Shown: in pieces, positions 54,411 through 64,000 of the stretch
Numbering within the stretch: the first letter of the stretch is position 1
Layout: every line of letters begins with the position of its first letter
Assembly (NCBI GenBank): GCA_002007465.1
Contig: LNAC01000003.1
Location: forward strand, 7,794,416-7,858,415
DNA: 64,000 bases
Direction: 5' to 3'
From: Ailurus styani
Lineage: Eukaryota > Chordata > Mammalia > Carnivora > Ailuridae
Translations under genes and position numbers: made by a program
The notes under the pieces: model-generated
What the model saw: the letters and a program-made list of their open reading frames with translations, nothing else
Told to the model about the DNA's origin: nothing
Databases searched by the model: none

Positions 54411-55743
54411 AACATTAATGATAAAAACTGCCAGCTACTGTCAAGGTCTGTTTGTTTCTAAACACTAAGTCCTGAATGGTATCTGAAATTCACTCTTCTT
54501 CATATCAAGTGAGTAAACCATCTAATACAGATTAACACAAACAAAGAGTCAAGCATTTATCTGTGAAAGCAGGAGGAAAGAAAGATCATTATCTGACCCT
54601 CATCAACAAAAGGTTTTCATACGAAGTCAGCTCAGACTTTGAACTTGGACCTTTAATCTAAGGCCTAAAGTATGATCATAAGAATTAATGTAAGTTAGAA
54701 GAACATGATTCTTAAAGCAAAAGTCTGGAAAAAAATCTTTTTAACTACCTTAGCATCTTCAATTTAATTTTTAATTACTTACAAAATATGTAACTTTACC
54801 TAGGAAAATCTCCCAATATCTCACCATTTATTTATTCATAAAGGTAAAGACCTATAACTTGTCCTGAGATGCATACCACAGGAGATACGAAGTGAATGAG
54901 ACATCTTCTTAGCCTTTAAAAGAATTTAAAAACTAGGTTAGATGCTAAAATGTACATATACATGCAAAAAATAAAAATAGAATATGATAAGTAATTCAAA
55001 AACAAAAAAACCAGGGAATGGTAGTCATTCAGAGAAGGAAAAATTTACTTCTAGGATGATTGTCTAGAAAACACTATTAACATCAAAGCACGCCCAACAA
55101 ATTCCTCATAACTTACTCTTTTTTAGAAATAAAAAAATTATTTCTAATTTATTTTTTAGAAAAAAATATTTCTATTTTTAGAAATAAAACAAATGAAAGA
55201 AAATCATACAAAGACATGAAATTAATGCATGCTACAATCTATACACTACTTCTCAAGTGAAAATAAACTGCATTGTTAATAAGCATATTCCGTGTATTAG
55301 AAGTAATGGGAAAACAATTTATGTGTATCGTAATTCCATGTAGAAGTCTACTGTGTGCAAAGCACTGGACTAGATACTATAGAAAAAAAAAAAGACAGGT
55401 CTCCTTTAAGGAGTTTGCACATTAATAAGGGAAACACATATGAGTTCAGTTATGCCTGAATGAGATCTATGCATTTATTAGTCCAAAGTTCTGAATATCC
55501 TTGGCCATTTAGAAAGAACATTTTCCCCTTACCCCCTGTCTGGCTTACATCCTTTTCTTCAGAATCTCCATTATAGTTCTCTTCCTGCATCACAGCACTT
55601 CTTAGGCTGCATCCTAATTGTGTGCCTGACTTGCTCTGGTGGACCAAGACTGAGCCATCACCTCTTTTTGCCTCTCACAATCTGGGAAGTCCTTGAGTAT
55701 TCCATCATACAATAAATATTTCATTAAAGGAGGCATAAATAAA
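54411..55743. other. AT-rich stretch, nothing firmly assigned
   Basis: 55340-55440 ('tctactgtgtgcaaagcactggactagatacta' and 'ggagtttgcacattaataaggg') resembles the ancient repeat noted at 2765-2935. Near 55123-55147 an AT-rich hairpin with 10-bp arms (ttagaaataa/ttatttctaa) is present. No gene recognised. Confidence 0.35.
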
Positions 55744-55757
55744 TGAGTGGTAACTTT

Positions 55758-55963
55758 GGTTTTTTTAAGATTTATTTACTTATTTGAGGGAATGAGAGAA
55801 CACAATCGGGGGAGGGACAGACGGAGAGGGAGGAAGAATCTTCAGGCAGACTCCCCGCTGAGTGGGGAGCCTGTCAGGGGGCTCGAACCCAGGACCCTTA
55901 GATCATGACCTGAGCCCAAATCAAGAGTTAGTCACTTAACCAACAGAGCCACCCAGGCATCCC
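55758..55963 (-). mobile_element. CanSINE, older copy
   Basis: Reverse copy from 'ggtttttttaagatttatttacttatttgag' to 'gagccacccaggcatccc'. A perfect 14-bp TSD, tgagtggtaacttt, is at 55744-55757 and 55964-55977. Confidence 0.97.
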
Positions 55964-55979
55964 TGAGTGGTAACTTTAA

Positions 55980-56394
55980 AATCACTTCTGATCATAAACC
56001 TTGATTTAACAAAAGAGGACTATGTATGGTGATGACCATAGAAATTCCAGAGCTATAGAGTAGGATGGAATCCGAAAAGATCAAATCTTTTTATTTTCTC
56101 AAACTGACTTTAACAATCTTCTCCTAAAACATTTTAAATATCCAAATTACTTTAAATACATATGCTGAAAAGGGTAACCTATCATATATTCTGGTATTCT
56201 TTACCAAAGTTCAATTAAATATTTAGATTCATGCTTAATCTAAATTTTACTCATAGAAAAGTTCTCATCTTTACCCGATAATAGAAATAGGAACCAATCA
56301 TGTGATGCAAACATTTTTCTTATAAAGTTCCATGTCTTTCTTAGAATTTGAAATAATAACAAAGTTTTTCAGGTCTGTCCTACTTTTTCTCTTT
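55980..56394. other. Unassigned AT-rich stretch
   Basis: No gene or repeat recognised. Confidence 0.4.
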
Positions 56395-56870
56395 TTTTGA
56401 AAAATATGGACTATATATTAGAGCAGTTTATTGCAAAACTGAGCAGAAGGTATAGAGATTCCTCATATACTCCCTGGCCCACATAGGCACAGCCTCCCTC
56501 ACCATCAAAATCCTGCACCAGAATGGTACAGTTGTTACAATTGTTGAGCATACATCAACACACTATCATCACCCGGAGCCCATAGTTTACATGAGGGCTC
56601 ACTCTTGTTGGGATACATTCCATAGATTTTGACAAACATATATGCATCTACAATTATAGTATCATACAGAATAGTTTCACTGCCCTAAAAAGTCCTCTGT
56701 GTTCTGTTTATTCATCCCTCCCTTCCCACAAACCCTTGGCAACCACTGATCTTTTTGTCTTTTATATACGGATTTTATTTTTTAGAGCAGTTTCAGGTTC
56801 ACACCAAAATTGAGTAGAAGGTACAGAGATGTCTCCTCCACCTCTTGCCCCCATGCACACACTTTTTCTC
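56395..56870 (+). mobile_element. Old L1 3'UTR-type fragment with an internal repeat of its start
   Basis: 'agcagtttattgcaaaactgagcagaaggtatagagattcctcatatactccctggcc' (56422-56479), 'gaatggtacagttgttacaattg' (56521-56543), 'agtatcatacagaatagtttcactgccctaaaaagtcctctgtg' (56658-56701) and 'cttggcaaccactgatctttttgtc' (56735-56759) follow a known L1 3' region. The opening phrase recurs at 56786 ('agcagtttcaggttcacaccaaaattgagtagaaggtacagagatg'), so about 365 bp away a second partial copy begins. Confidence 0.7.
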
Positions 56871-56874
56871 TTTA

Positions 56875-58960
56875 ATCACTTCCAGTATACAAAGAGAGAT
56901 AAATGCAGAACCATAAGCCAAAGGTCCTAATTTTAAATCATATGTTTTTCCTTTCATTTTATGGCAAATTCACTTCTCTAAGCAGAGTCCCCCATGTAAC
57001 AGGCTGGGCCTTTGGTCCCATGCTCCACAAACTTCATTCAGGAGTGATTATGGCCCTTCATTAGTTTTTTAAAAATTCTCTGAATCTTAAAATATGCCAC
57101 TGCAATCTTAAGCAAATTTTAGTGAATACAAACAATAACACTCAATTTTCTGTGAAGACTCATCTCTCAGAGAAAGTTCTATGTATTCGTGTGTTCGGTC
57201 TGTGCTTTCCTTCAAAACAGCATTTCCTGTTAATAGGAAGTTAGTTACCTTGTAAGAAGGAGTCAGTCAACGATGTTCCTTCATTTGAAATAAAGAGCCT
57301 TTTGGACTAAATGACATGCTAGTTTCTTTCCAGCAAAAAATTCAGTGACCACACCATCCTTTTCCCCTTCAGAATCAGAATCTTTCAGAAAAAGTTTATT
57401 AATTTACAAAATTTAAATATTAATAAAATATTTTCTACTTCAGAAGTGATATCTCCTTCCAAGATTTAGCAAATGGGATAAGATTATATGAAATCAGTTT
57501 ATCAGTGTATTGGATAATATTCAATTATTAATAACAAAACTATTATTAGATAATAATTAGAGTTATATAGATATTAGAATCATTTTTATAATGTTGGTTA
57601 ATAATAATTATTGCCATTAAAATTAACTGATGCCAATATCAGAGAATAAATAAAAATATTATGCCAGTAGAGTGCATTTACATGTTCGTAGAAAAGGTTA
57701 AGAGTATGACTGGAATCTGCTAGGAGACAGGATGTCTGAAGGAGAAGTTTATCAGTACTTCTCATCAAATAACAGTCTTCTAAAAATAGAGTGACTTACT
57801 CGGATCCCAGCCCCAAGATAAATTGGAGGAGGAACCTTGGACATATTGGAGAGTAACTTCCCTGTAAGCTGTTGATAAGACACCTAAATGGGCAATGCAC
57901 CATCTAAAACAGTACATCTTACTGGAGCACAACATCTCCACCAACAAGGGAGATCGTGAACTCCCCCTGCATTGTGAAAAGAATATTCTTCAAGGCCAGA
58001 ACCTCAGGAGCATTCTGTTGGCATCATACACTAGGCTGACTCTTTCATGAGATTGTGGAGTCCACTTTGCTGAACTAACTCAAAACAAAATGAGAAACCA
58101 TGTAGATGGTGGTGGTGACTGCGGGTAACACGTGAGGGGAAATGCCTGGAATTTGGGGGTGAATAAATCCCTTTAAATTATAATTTTGTGTCTTAAGATA
58201 CCTTTCTTAAACTGTCCTCTGGGATTAAACATTGTTAAAAACAAATTGAAATGTGGGTTTTTATTTTAATTACCCCATGCATCATTAAGCATGCTGGTTT
58301 TTCAAGATGCTTATACTTAGAAAATTGGATACTATCTGTAGTTCAACTTTATTTCTATCTGAAAATAATCTACCAAAGATAGAGGACTTCACAGGTTAAA
58401 ATATGTAAGGAGAGGTTACAGTCCAGTGCACATTCTTAATGTGAAAATGAAGATGGAAATTTCTAAAAATACCAAATGTTATTTAATGATTCATATGGCT
58501 TTTCCATTTTTTATTGAAACTACCAACTGATGAAGTTGATTTTATAGACACTAACTTCTGGCTTATGAGTGAAATGATCCAATAATCCAGTTTGATTCCT
58601 AGATAGTAGGATTTCACATATTCACACTCCCACCACCCAGAAAACCAACCCTCTTGAAGGAACAGAATCACAGTGGCTCCAGGAGCCAGGGAAGAAGCCA
58701 GTGTAGGCACTGCCCCCACTTCTAGAAAGAAATCTGACTTCCCATCTGCTTTACAAAACAGTTCCTAAAACTTTATAAGATGATTTATACCTCCTTGAAT
58801 TTGAAGCTAGTCAGGTTAGTTAGGTGAAACAATTACTCTTGATAAGATGATCATAAACTTGAATGCTGGTAAAATGTCAAAAGATGTTGGCTAAAATGAG
58901 GATTGCAATTTTCTGATTCTAAAAACACAGCCTAAGTAAAGGTTGTGTTAGCCTTTGCTT
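56875..58960. other. Long unassigned stretch
   Basis: About 2.1 kb without a recognised gene or firm repeat. 57690-58200 has an LTR-like feel (CT-rich words, then 'gggggtgaataaatccc') but I could not place it. The 78-codon minus frame at 58483-58719 lacks features. Confidence 0.35.
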
Positions 58961-60110
58961 CAGTTGACTATGTACATTGCTCACAGACGCAGTCAGACAT
59001 TGCATCCTTTATTGATGAAAAACAGGAAGTTCAGGTGAGTTCAAACAAGAAATTTCTACAGGAAAAAGTTCAGGGTATGGTTGTATGACAGAGATGATTC
59101 AATTCAATGCCTCATTTTTTCTATACATAAAAAAAGACAATAACTGAGTTTAAGGATTAGCATGAAGAGCAAAAGTTACATTGTTTTGTAGGACATATAG
59201 AGAGGGAGATTTTATACAACTGGGGAAGAAAGGTTATCCACCAAAGAAACCCAAATGATGCTAATTTTAATAGGGTCAGCCAGGGAATACTAGCAGTTTT
59301 TAATACTGGAATGTGTGCCCTGACTATAATCAAGTCATGTCTTGAAATTTTAATTATTCATAATATCTTATTTCTCCAGTGAATGAAATTATTTTGAGTA
59401 AATATCAATTCCAAAGTGAATAAAAATATAAATCCCAAATTGAATAAAAATAAACCCTTATAACACAGTGACCCAAATTTCTTTAAAAATTAAGAACTCT
59501 TGAAAGAATTATAAATCACTTGTCCCAACTCGGCACCTATTAAAATACTATACTAAAAACATTCTTTTCCTGCTGTTGCCTATCAAATTATTATACAAGT
59601 CATTATTCACTTGTCAAATAAAGTATTTAGCACTAAAATTAAGTCGTAGCATAGCAGGGCCACCCCAAATATAATTTTTATCCCTGAGACCTACATCAAC
59701 AATGGAGTACAACCTTTCTCAGCTGTGTCCACTCCTTTTCCCCCTGGCCCACTGCCCCTCATCCATCACACCCTCTTTCCCTCACCTATCATCACGGATG
59801 CATTCACTTATGAATGTACTTCCTCACCCTTCACTTCTGAAATCAAACACTCTGACATGTTTAAACAGTTTGCATGAACTCTCTCTTCTCACCCTAATTA
59901 AAAAACCTGGCTCTCTCCTGAATATACCATTTTCTCTATAAAAATTCTGCAATTATAAAAGCCACTGTAATCCAGGTAATTTAGGGCTCCATTCTATGTC
60001 TACACATGGAGTCTCTACAGACTTGGAGAGGAAACAGTAAAGGGCATTGATCTTGGTGATTCCTCAAACCCTAAGCATATACTCCTCACCATAGTCACTA
60101 TGTGGGTGTT
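58961..60110. other. Unassigned stretch with a plus-strand candidate exon
   Basis: 58964-59034 is an open 71-nt segment between an AG acceptor and a CAG|GTGAGT donor (see findings). Nothing else recognised. The pyrimidine-rich 79-codon frame at 59702-59941 has no domain. Confidence 0.3.
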
Positions 60111-60122
60111 TGATGATGAAGG

Positions 60123-60156
<34 letters not shown>

Positions 60157-60157
60157 A
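60111..60157. repeat. (GAT)n trinucleotide microsatellite
   Basis: Twelve contiguous GAT units, slightly interrupted at the left. The complement reads ATC/TCA, giving the poly-Ser run in a spurious minus-strand frame. Confidence 0.97.
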
Positions 60158-60159
60158 GT

Positions 60160-60649
60160 TGACCAGGAAGGAAAGAAGAGACTCCTCCTCTACATGTCAT
60201 TTATACCTCCTCCTCCATCTTTTCCCAAATAGAATTGACATTACGTCCCAATGACAGATTAAGCTATTCTTCATTTAAAGTTGTACAGAGTTCAAGAATG
60301 AGATTAAAGGTAGCAAATACAACCTGAAACAGATACCTGGCTATCATGTACCACACATTTTCCTGGAATTCCCAATGATATCCTGAAAGAGTGACTAAAT
60401 CCCTGTTCCTCTTGTGTATTTTATAAAGTTCACAGACCCTGTCATGCACTTTCCCAGGCTTTTCTCCTCCCTCAGGTGTGCAGTAAAGATGGAGGAGCTT
60501 TGGTCTCATACAAAAATAATTATGAGATTGTGAGACACCAGATGAGCCCTTTATATGTAACCAGAAAGTTGCACCAGTGAGTTCTAAAATAAATTGTAGC
60601 AGCTAATATATATGCATATGGTGGGGAGGGGGCAGAAAAAAAGATTTGA
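60160..60649. other. Unassigned stretch
   Basis: No gene recognised. The 81-codon minus frame at 60264-60509 has no recognised domain. Confidence 0.4.
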
Positions 60650-61170
60650 AAAAAATAACGATCAAAGATTTATGAAATTTGAGGAAAACTATAAGCCTAC
60701 ACAGCCAATAAATTCAGCACACACCAAAAACAAGACACACAAAGAAAATTGTACCAAACTATAGCATAATCAAACTCTGTAAAACTAGTGATAAAGAGAA
60801 AATCTTAAAAGTTGTCGGAGTTAAAAAAAAAAAGACATTACATGCAGAGGAACAAAGTTGAAGATGACAGCAAATTGACGTCAGTATTAATGGATGTCAG
60901 AAGACAGTGGGCCAGTATCTTTAGTGTCCTGAAGGGTAAAACAGTCTGGAAATCTATATCCAGTGAGAACAGTTTTCAAAAGCAAAGTCAAAACAAAGAC
61001 TTTTTCAGATATAAAAATTCTAAAAGAATTTTCAGCAGATCTGTACTATAAGAAATATTAAAGAAGTCTTTCGGGTAGAAGAAAAATAATACCAAGATGT
61101 AATTTCATATACCTAAGAGAATGAAGAGCATGAAAATTATAGGTAAATATAGAAGACTTTTTTGTTGTTA
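60650..61170 (+). pseudogene. L1/HAL1 ORF1 C-terminal fragment, decayed
   Basis: The frame at 60812-61051 contains VRRQWASIFSVLKGKT, the counterpart of the conserved L1 ORF1p motif RRxWxxIFxVLKEKN, and later FQKQSQNKDFF and FSRSVL at the places of the 'FKNxGEIKTF' and 'SRPAL' motifs. Upstream, 'gataaagagaaaatcttaaaagttg' (60790-60814) and 'agacattacatgcagaggaac' (60833-60853) encode the KDKEKILKA and ITYRGT counterparts. Stops and frameshifts break it. L1 ORF1p is the RNA-binding coiled-coil protein of the L1 RNP; this copy cannot make one. The continuation at 61120-61165 ('gaatgaagagcatgaaaattataggtaaatatagaagac') fits the region after ORF1 in HAL1 or old L1. Confidence 0.82.
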
Positions 61171-61374
61171 TTATTTAAAGTTCTTCACAAAATAATTGAG
61201 TGTATAAAAACTCACCAAGCTCCTTAATAAATTGTTTAGCATTGCTTAACAGGTCTTGTCTATATTCTGAGTCAAAGTCAAAAGCTAATAATACTAATAT
61301 CCTATAAATAATTCATTTGGAAGTCTTAAATGACTAGTTCAGTTCATCAATTAAAATTCGATGTGCTAGGGGGG
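61171..61374. other. Unassigned AT-rich stretch
   Basis: Nothing recognised. Confidence 0.4.
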
Positions 61375-61720
61375 GGAAAGTGTCCCAAATCACAGTAGCT
61401 TAAATAAAGATTCAGTTATCTCATGCAACAAGTCTCCAGGTAGATTAATATTGGATTTAGGCTGGCTATTCTAGGGTAACATCAAGAACAGAGGCTCTTT
61501 CCACTTTTTGTTCTCTGATCCTTATATGGTAAGTTGTTTTTTTTTTTCATGCATATAACCTTCAACAGAAAAAAAAAAAAAAGGCTACCACAGTTCCAAC
61601 AGTCATGTTTACATTCTAGGCAATAAAAGGGAGAAAGAAAGCAGCATCAGATATGCCTCTCATTTTCAACAAAATCTATCCCAAAATCCATCAGTAGATT
61701 TTTCTTAGATCTTATTTGCT
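61375..61720 (+). repeat. Old interspersed repeat, family unassigned
   Basis: 'cccaaatcacagtagcttaaataaagattcagttatctcatgcaacaagtctcc' near 61384 and 'ccaacagtcatgtttacattc' near 61597 follow the repeat 'cagtggcttaaacaagacagaagtttatttctctcatgtaacagtcc...ccgcattcc'. It contains A- and T-homopolymers at 61538 and 61570. Confidence 0.6.
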
Positions 61721-63414
61721 GAAATATTGTACCCTTAGGTACAATAGGGGCAGCATGTGGCAAAGAAAGACAGGAATGCCATGTGTGTCATTAAAAATAA
61801 TATTTTATCATGTGGGGCTGAGAATGTTGGCATCCTCCACAAATCAGGTTTCCAGCAACAAGGAAGAAGATAGAAATTGATACGGAATAAGCCACTGTGC
61901 TTACTAGTCAATGACTGCAAATTACTCATTGTGAAATGACTTAATGCTAAAGCTTAGAGAAGAAAAATGGGGAGTTGCATGTTCTTAATGGATGACTGCC
62001 AACATTTTCACATTTCATTTCTTCAGTGTATTGTGCAATAATTTCATGAAATCTGTGAGATGTGGCAAAAAATTTTTAACAGGGTGACAACCAAAGGAAC
62101 AGTGATAGAGTGGAAAATTCTTATTAAAGAAATGTTTATCAGTTCATCAAATAAATTGCCTCACCTGATGTCCAGGGCTTTTAGAAACTATCTCCCAGGG
62201 CAGTCTACTCCATGTTTGGAATATGGACAGCAGTTATTTCATATGTTTAACCAAGTAAGAATATAAACTCATTATAACTGTGCATAACAGAAAATGTTTC
62301 TATTTTCTGGTGGAAGACAGAAGCCCCTCTTAATAGGAGTTACGAGATTAAATTATAAGCACTCTGCAGGATAACTGACTCTTTACTCCTGAAGAATGAG
62401 GAGGAAAACATGCTGTCATAAGACTGACATGAGTCTCACAAAGTCCCGAAAGGCACTGACACTAATCACTGATGAGAAATCAACGGAGACCACACAAGTA
62501 GCCACCCCTCCCAACCTGACCAGCACCAGGAAATCCCAGCATGACAGCCACTAGCTGAAACAAGTATATTAAGAAGTAGGAAATAGGATGCCAGCCTGTC
62601 TCTCTCTATTACAACATATAAAAGTCACTATATGAAAAAAAGAAATCATTAATGAAGTAAAAGGAATCATATAGAAACAAAAGGAAATGGAAAATCTTGT
62701 GTCTCACAATCTTATAATAATTTTGGTTCAGTTAAATCTCTTCAGTTCTCAGGTGATTCCTCGATTTGATATATTCTGTTTCTTTGGGAGCTATTACATT
62801 GAATGGGAAAATAATTTTTTAGGCAGTTAAATAATAGTACTAGAAAACAATGAATGAATAGGTTCTATAATCAAACCCTTTGTTTAATAACTTTCTATAA
62901 CTACTTATAAAGTTTTTCTAAATATGCTGGAAGTCTGAAAAAATAGAGGCTTCTTTGCCTAATAGTATTGCTAGGAGCAATTAGGTAAAACATTAGAGAT
63001 CAGAGTTTTCTAGTGATATTCAGCTCTAATGGTAAAACAAAAGACAAAAAACAAAAAACATGATCACAACGAAGATAAATGAAGTCTTTTAAGTTAAAGC
63101 TTTTTTATTTGTTTATAGCCTTAAACATAGAGGTGATAATGATGCATCTCATCACTCAGAATTAATTCAATGTAATCTACATGTAATGAGTAAAGTTGGC
63201 CATATGTTAACTGATCAAACTGAGAAACAATTTATAAATAGTTGGCTAAGGAATTCATCAATATTGTAATCAAGAAATGAGTTCTATGACCAAATTTGAG
63301 TTGAAAGTAGACAATATTAGTAACATAAATTTAAGGTTATCAGCAAAAGAATTAGTCCAAATACAATATTTTTTATGGGAGTGGGGTAAGAAATATTGAA
63401 CCTCACCCAGAATT
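61721..63414. other. AT-rich stretch, nothing assigned
   Basis: About 1.7 kb. The frames at 61735-61929 (-) and 62060-62266 (+) lack recognisable features. Confidence 0.4.
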
Positions 63415-63424
63415 ACTTCACACT

Positions 63425-63624
63425 TTTTTTTTCTTAAGATTTTATTTATTTATTTGACAGAGAGAGAGAGAGATCACAAGTAGGCAGAGAGGCAGGCAGA
63501 GAGAGGGGGGAAGCAGGCTCTCTGCAGAGCAGAGAGCCCAATGCAGGGCTTGATCCCAGGACCCTGGGATCATAACCTGAGCTGAAGGTAGAGGCTTAAC
63601 CCACTGAACCACCCAGGTGCCCTG
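63425..63624 (-). mobile_element. CanSINE, young mustelid-type copy
   Basis: Reverse copy from 'tttttttttcttaagattttatttatttatttgac' through 'agtaggcagagaggcaggcag' to 'gaaccacccaggtgccctg'. A 10-bp TSD reads acttcacact (63415-63424) and actccacact (63625-63634), one mismatch. Confidence 0.96.
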
Positions 63625-63635
63625 ACTCCACACTC

Positions 63636-64000
63636 CTTAGTAGAGTCTTGGACATTAAGGCCACATCAGCAAAGCCTTGTTTACTGAGTATTTAAAGTAA
63701 TTTCTCTTGTGCAGACTATATCCCTTATTCTGATTCTTTGCTCACTAAGTGAACTACCAATTATGATTGGCTAAAAGTACCTATAAATAAAGAACATTAT
63801 AGCCTGCCAACATCATATCTGGCTGTATAGAAGTAACATTTATTTTTTAAAAACAAATGGAAATTGGCATTCCAGTCTATGCCTGAGACCCCTATGGATT
63901 TAGATTAGATAACTGATAATATATCCTTCTTGGTCCTCCAAACGAGAAAACTTCCAGAGGGCTAGTTGCCTTGTGTTGGTTACATTCCTCTTCCTCACCC
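63636..64000. other. Unassigned stretch to the window edge
   Basis: No gene or repeat recognised. Confidence 0.4.

Noticed and set aside
60015..60200. Poly-Ser peptide on the minus strand
   Set aside because: It is only the reverse reading of the GAT microsatellite.
1..64000. CRISPR arrays, bacterial operons, phage or plasmid features
   Set aside because: No spaced repeats, ribosome-binding sites or dense long ORFs exist. The SINE content shows a mammalian nuclear genome.
1..64000. tRNA, U6, 5S, 7SK or Y RNA genes
   Set aside because: None were recognised on either strand. The only tRNA-like sequence is in CanSINE heads.

Overview
The window is nuclear DNA from a carnivoran mammal, most likely a mustelid (mink, ferret or badger type). 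The evidence is 24 copies of the carnivore tRNA-Lys-derived CanSINE. Seven of them belong to one very uniform young subfamily, with a 'gggttaaagcctctgc' head and a 'ctgcctacttgtaatctc' body before the AAATAAAT tail. There is also a piece of carnivore-type L1 3' end. The rest is AT-rich sequence full of decayed mammalian repeats. I see no bacterial, plasmid or intact viral content.

I found no intact protein-coding gene. The open frames of 60 to 138 codons look like chance frames or frames inside repeats. The window reads as intergenic or deep intronic sequence. The best gene-like object is a broken, intron-less frame with two internal TGA stops near 4.5-5.06 kb, probably a processed pseudogene of a gene I cannot name. 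Four short splice-bounded segments, at 27.5 kb (-), 38.3 kb (+), 43.0 kb (-) and 59.0 kb (+), are weak exon candidates and are listed as findings, not genes.

Layout: 0-3.4 kb, AT-rich with old L1 pieces. 4.4-5.1 kb, the pseudogene. 5.5-9.1 kb, six CanSINEs and a MaLR-like LTR. 9.9-10.3 kb, an old repeat with higher GC. 13.7-14.5 kb, an antisense L2 split by a CanSINE. 17.8-19.7 kb, L1, MIRs and CanSINEs. 22-24.8 kb, old repeats and CanSINEs. 25.2-28.1 kb, a long old L1, MIR and hAT pieces. 29.4-29.8 kb, a MaLR-type LTR. 31.3-32.3 kb, a carnivore L1 end and one CanSINE nested in another. 34.5-36.3 kb, a microsatellite, three CanSINEs, a MIR and a MER5A. 36.6-38.1 kb, a sense L2 interrupted by a 64-bp hairpin. 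40.5-43.6 kb, CanSINEs, a long old repeat and a MIR. 46-48.8 kb, MIR, CanSINE and L1 ends. 51.9-54.4 kb, an hAT element split by a purine tract, then a GC-rich segment running into L1 ORF1-like sequence. 55.7-56.9 kb, a CanSINE and an L1 3'UTR. 60-61.7 kb, a GAT microsatellite, an L1/HAL1 ORF1 fragment and an old repeat. 63.4 kb, a CanSINE.

The genes do not form a system here. The history visible is of repeat layers: MIR, L2, hAT and MaLR copies first, then old L1, then carnivore CanSINEs, many with target-site duplications (TSDs) still readable. Family names come from remembered consensus sequences without a database search, so copies older than the CanSINEs have approximate ends.
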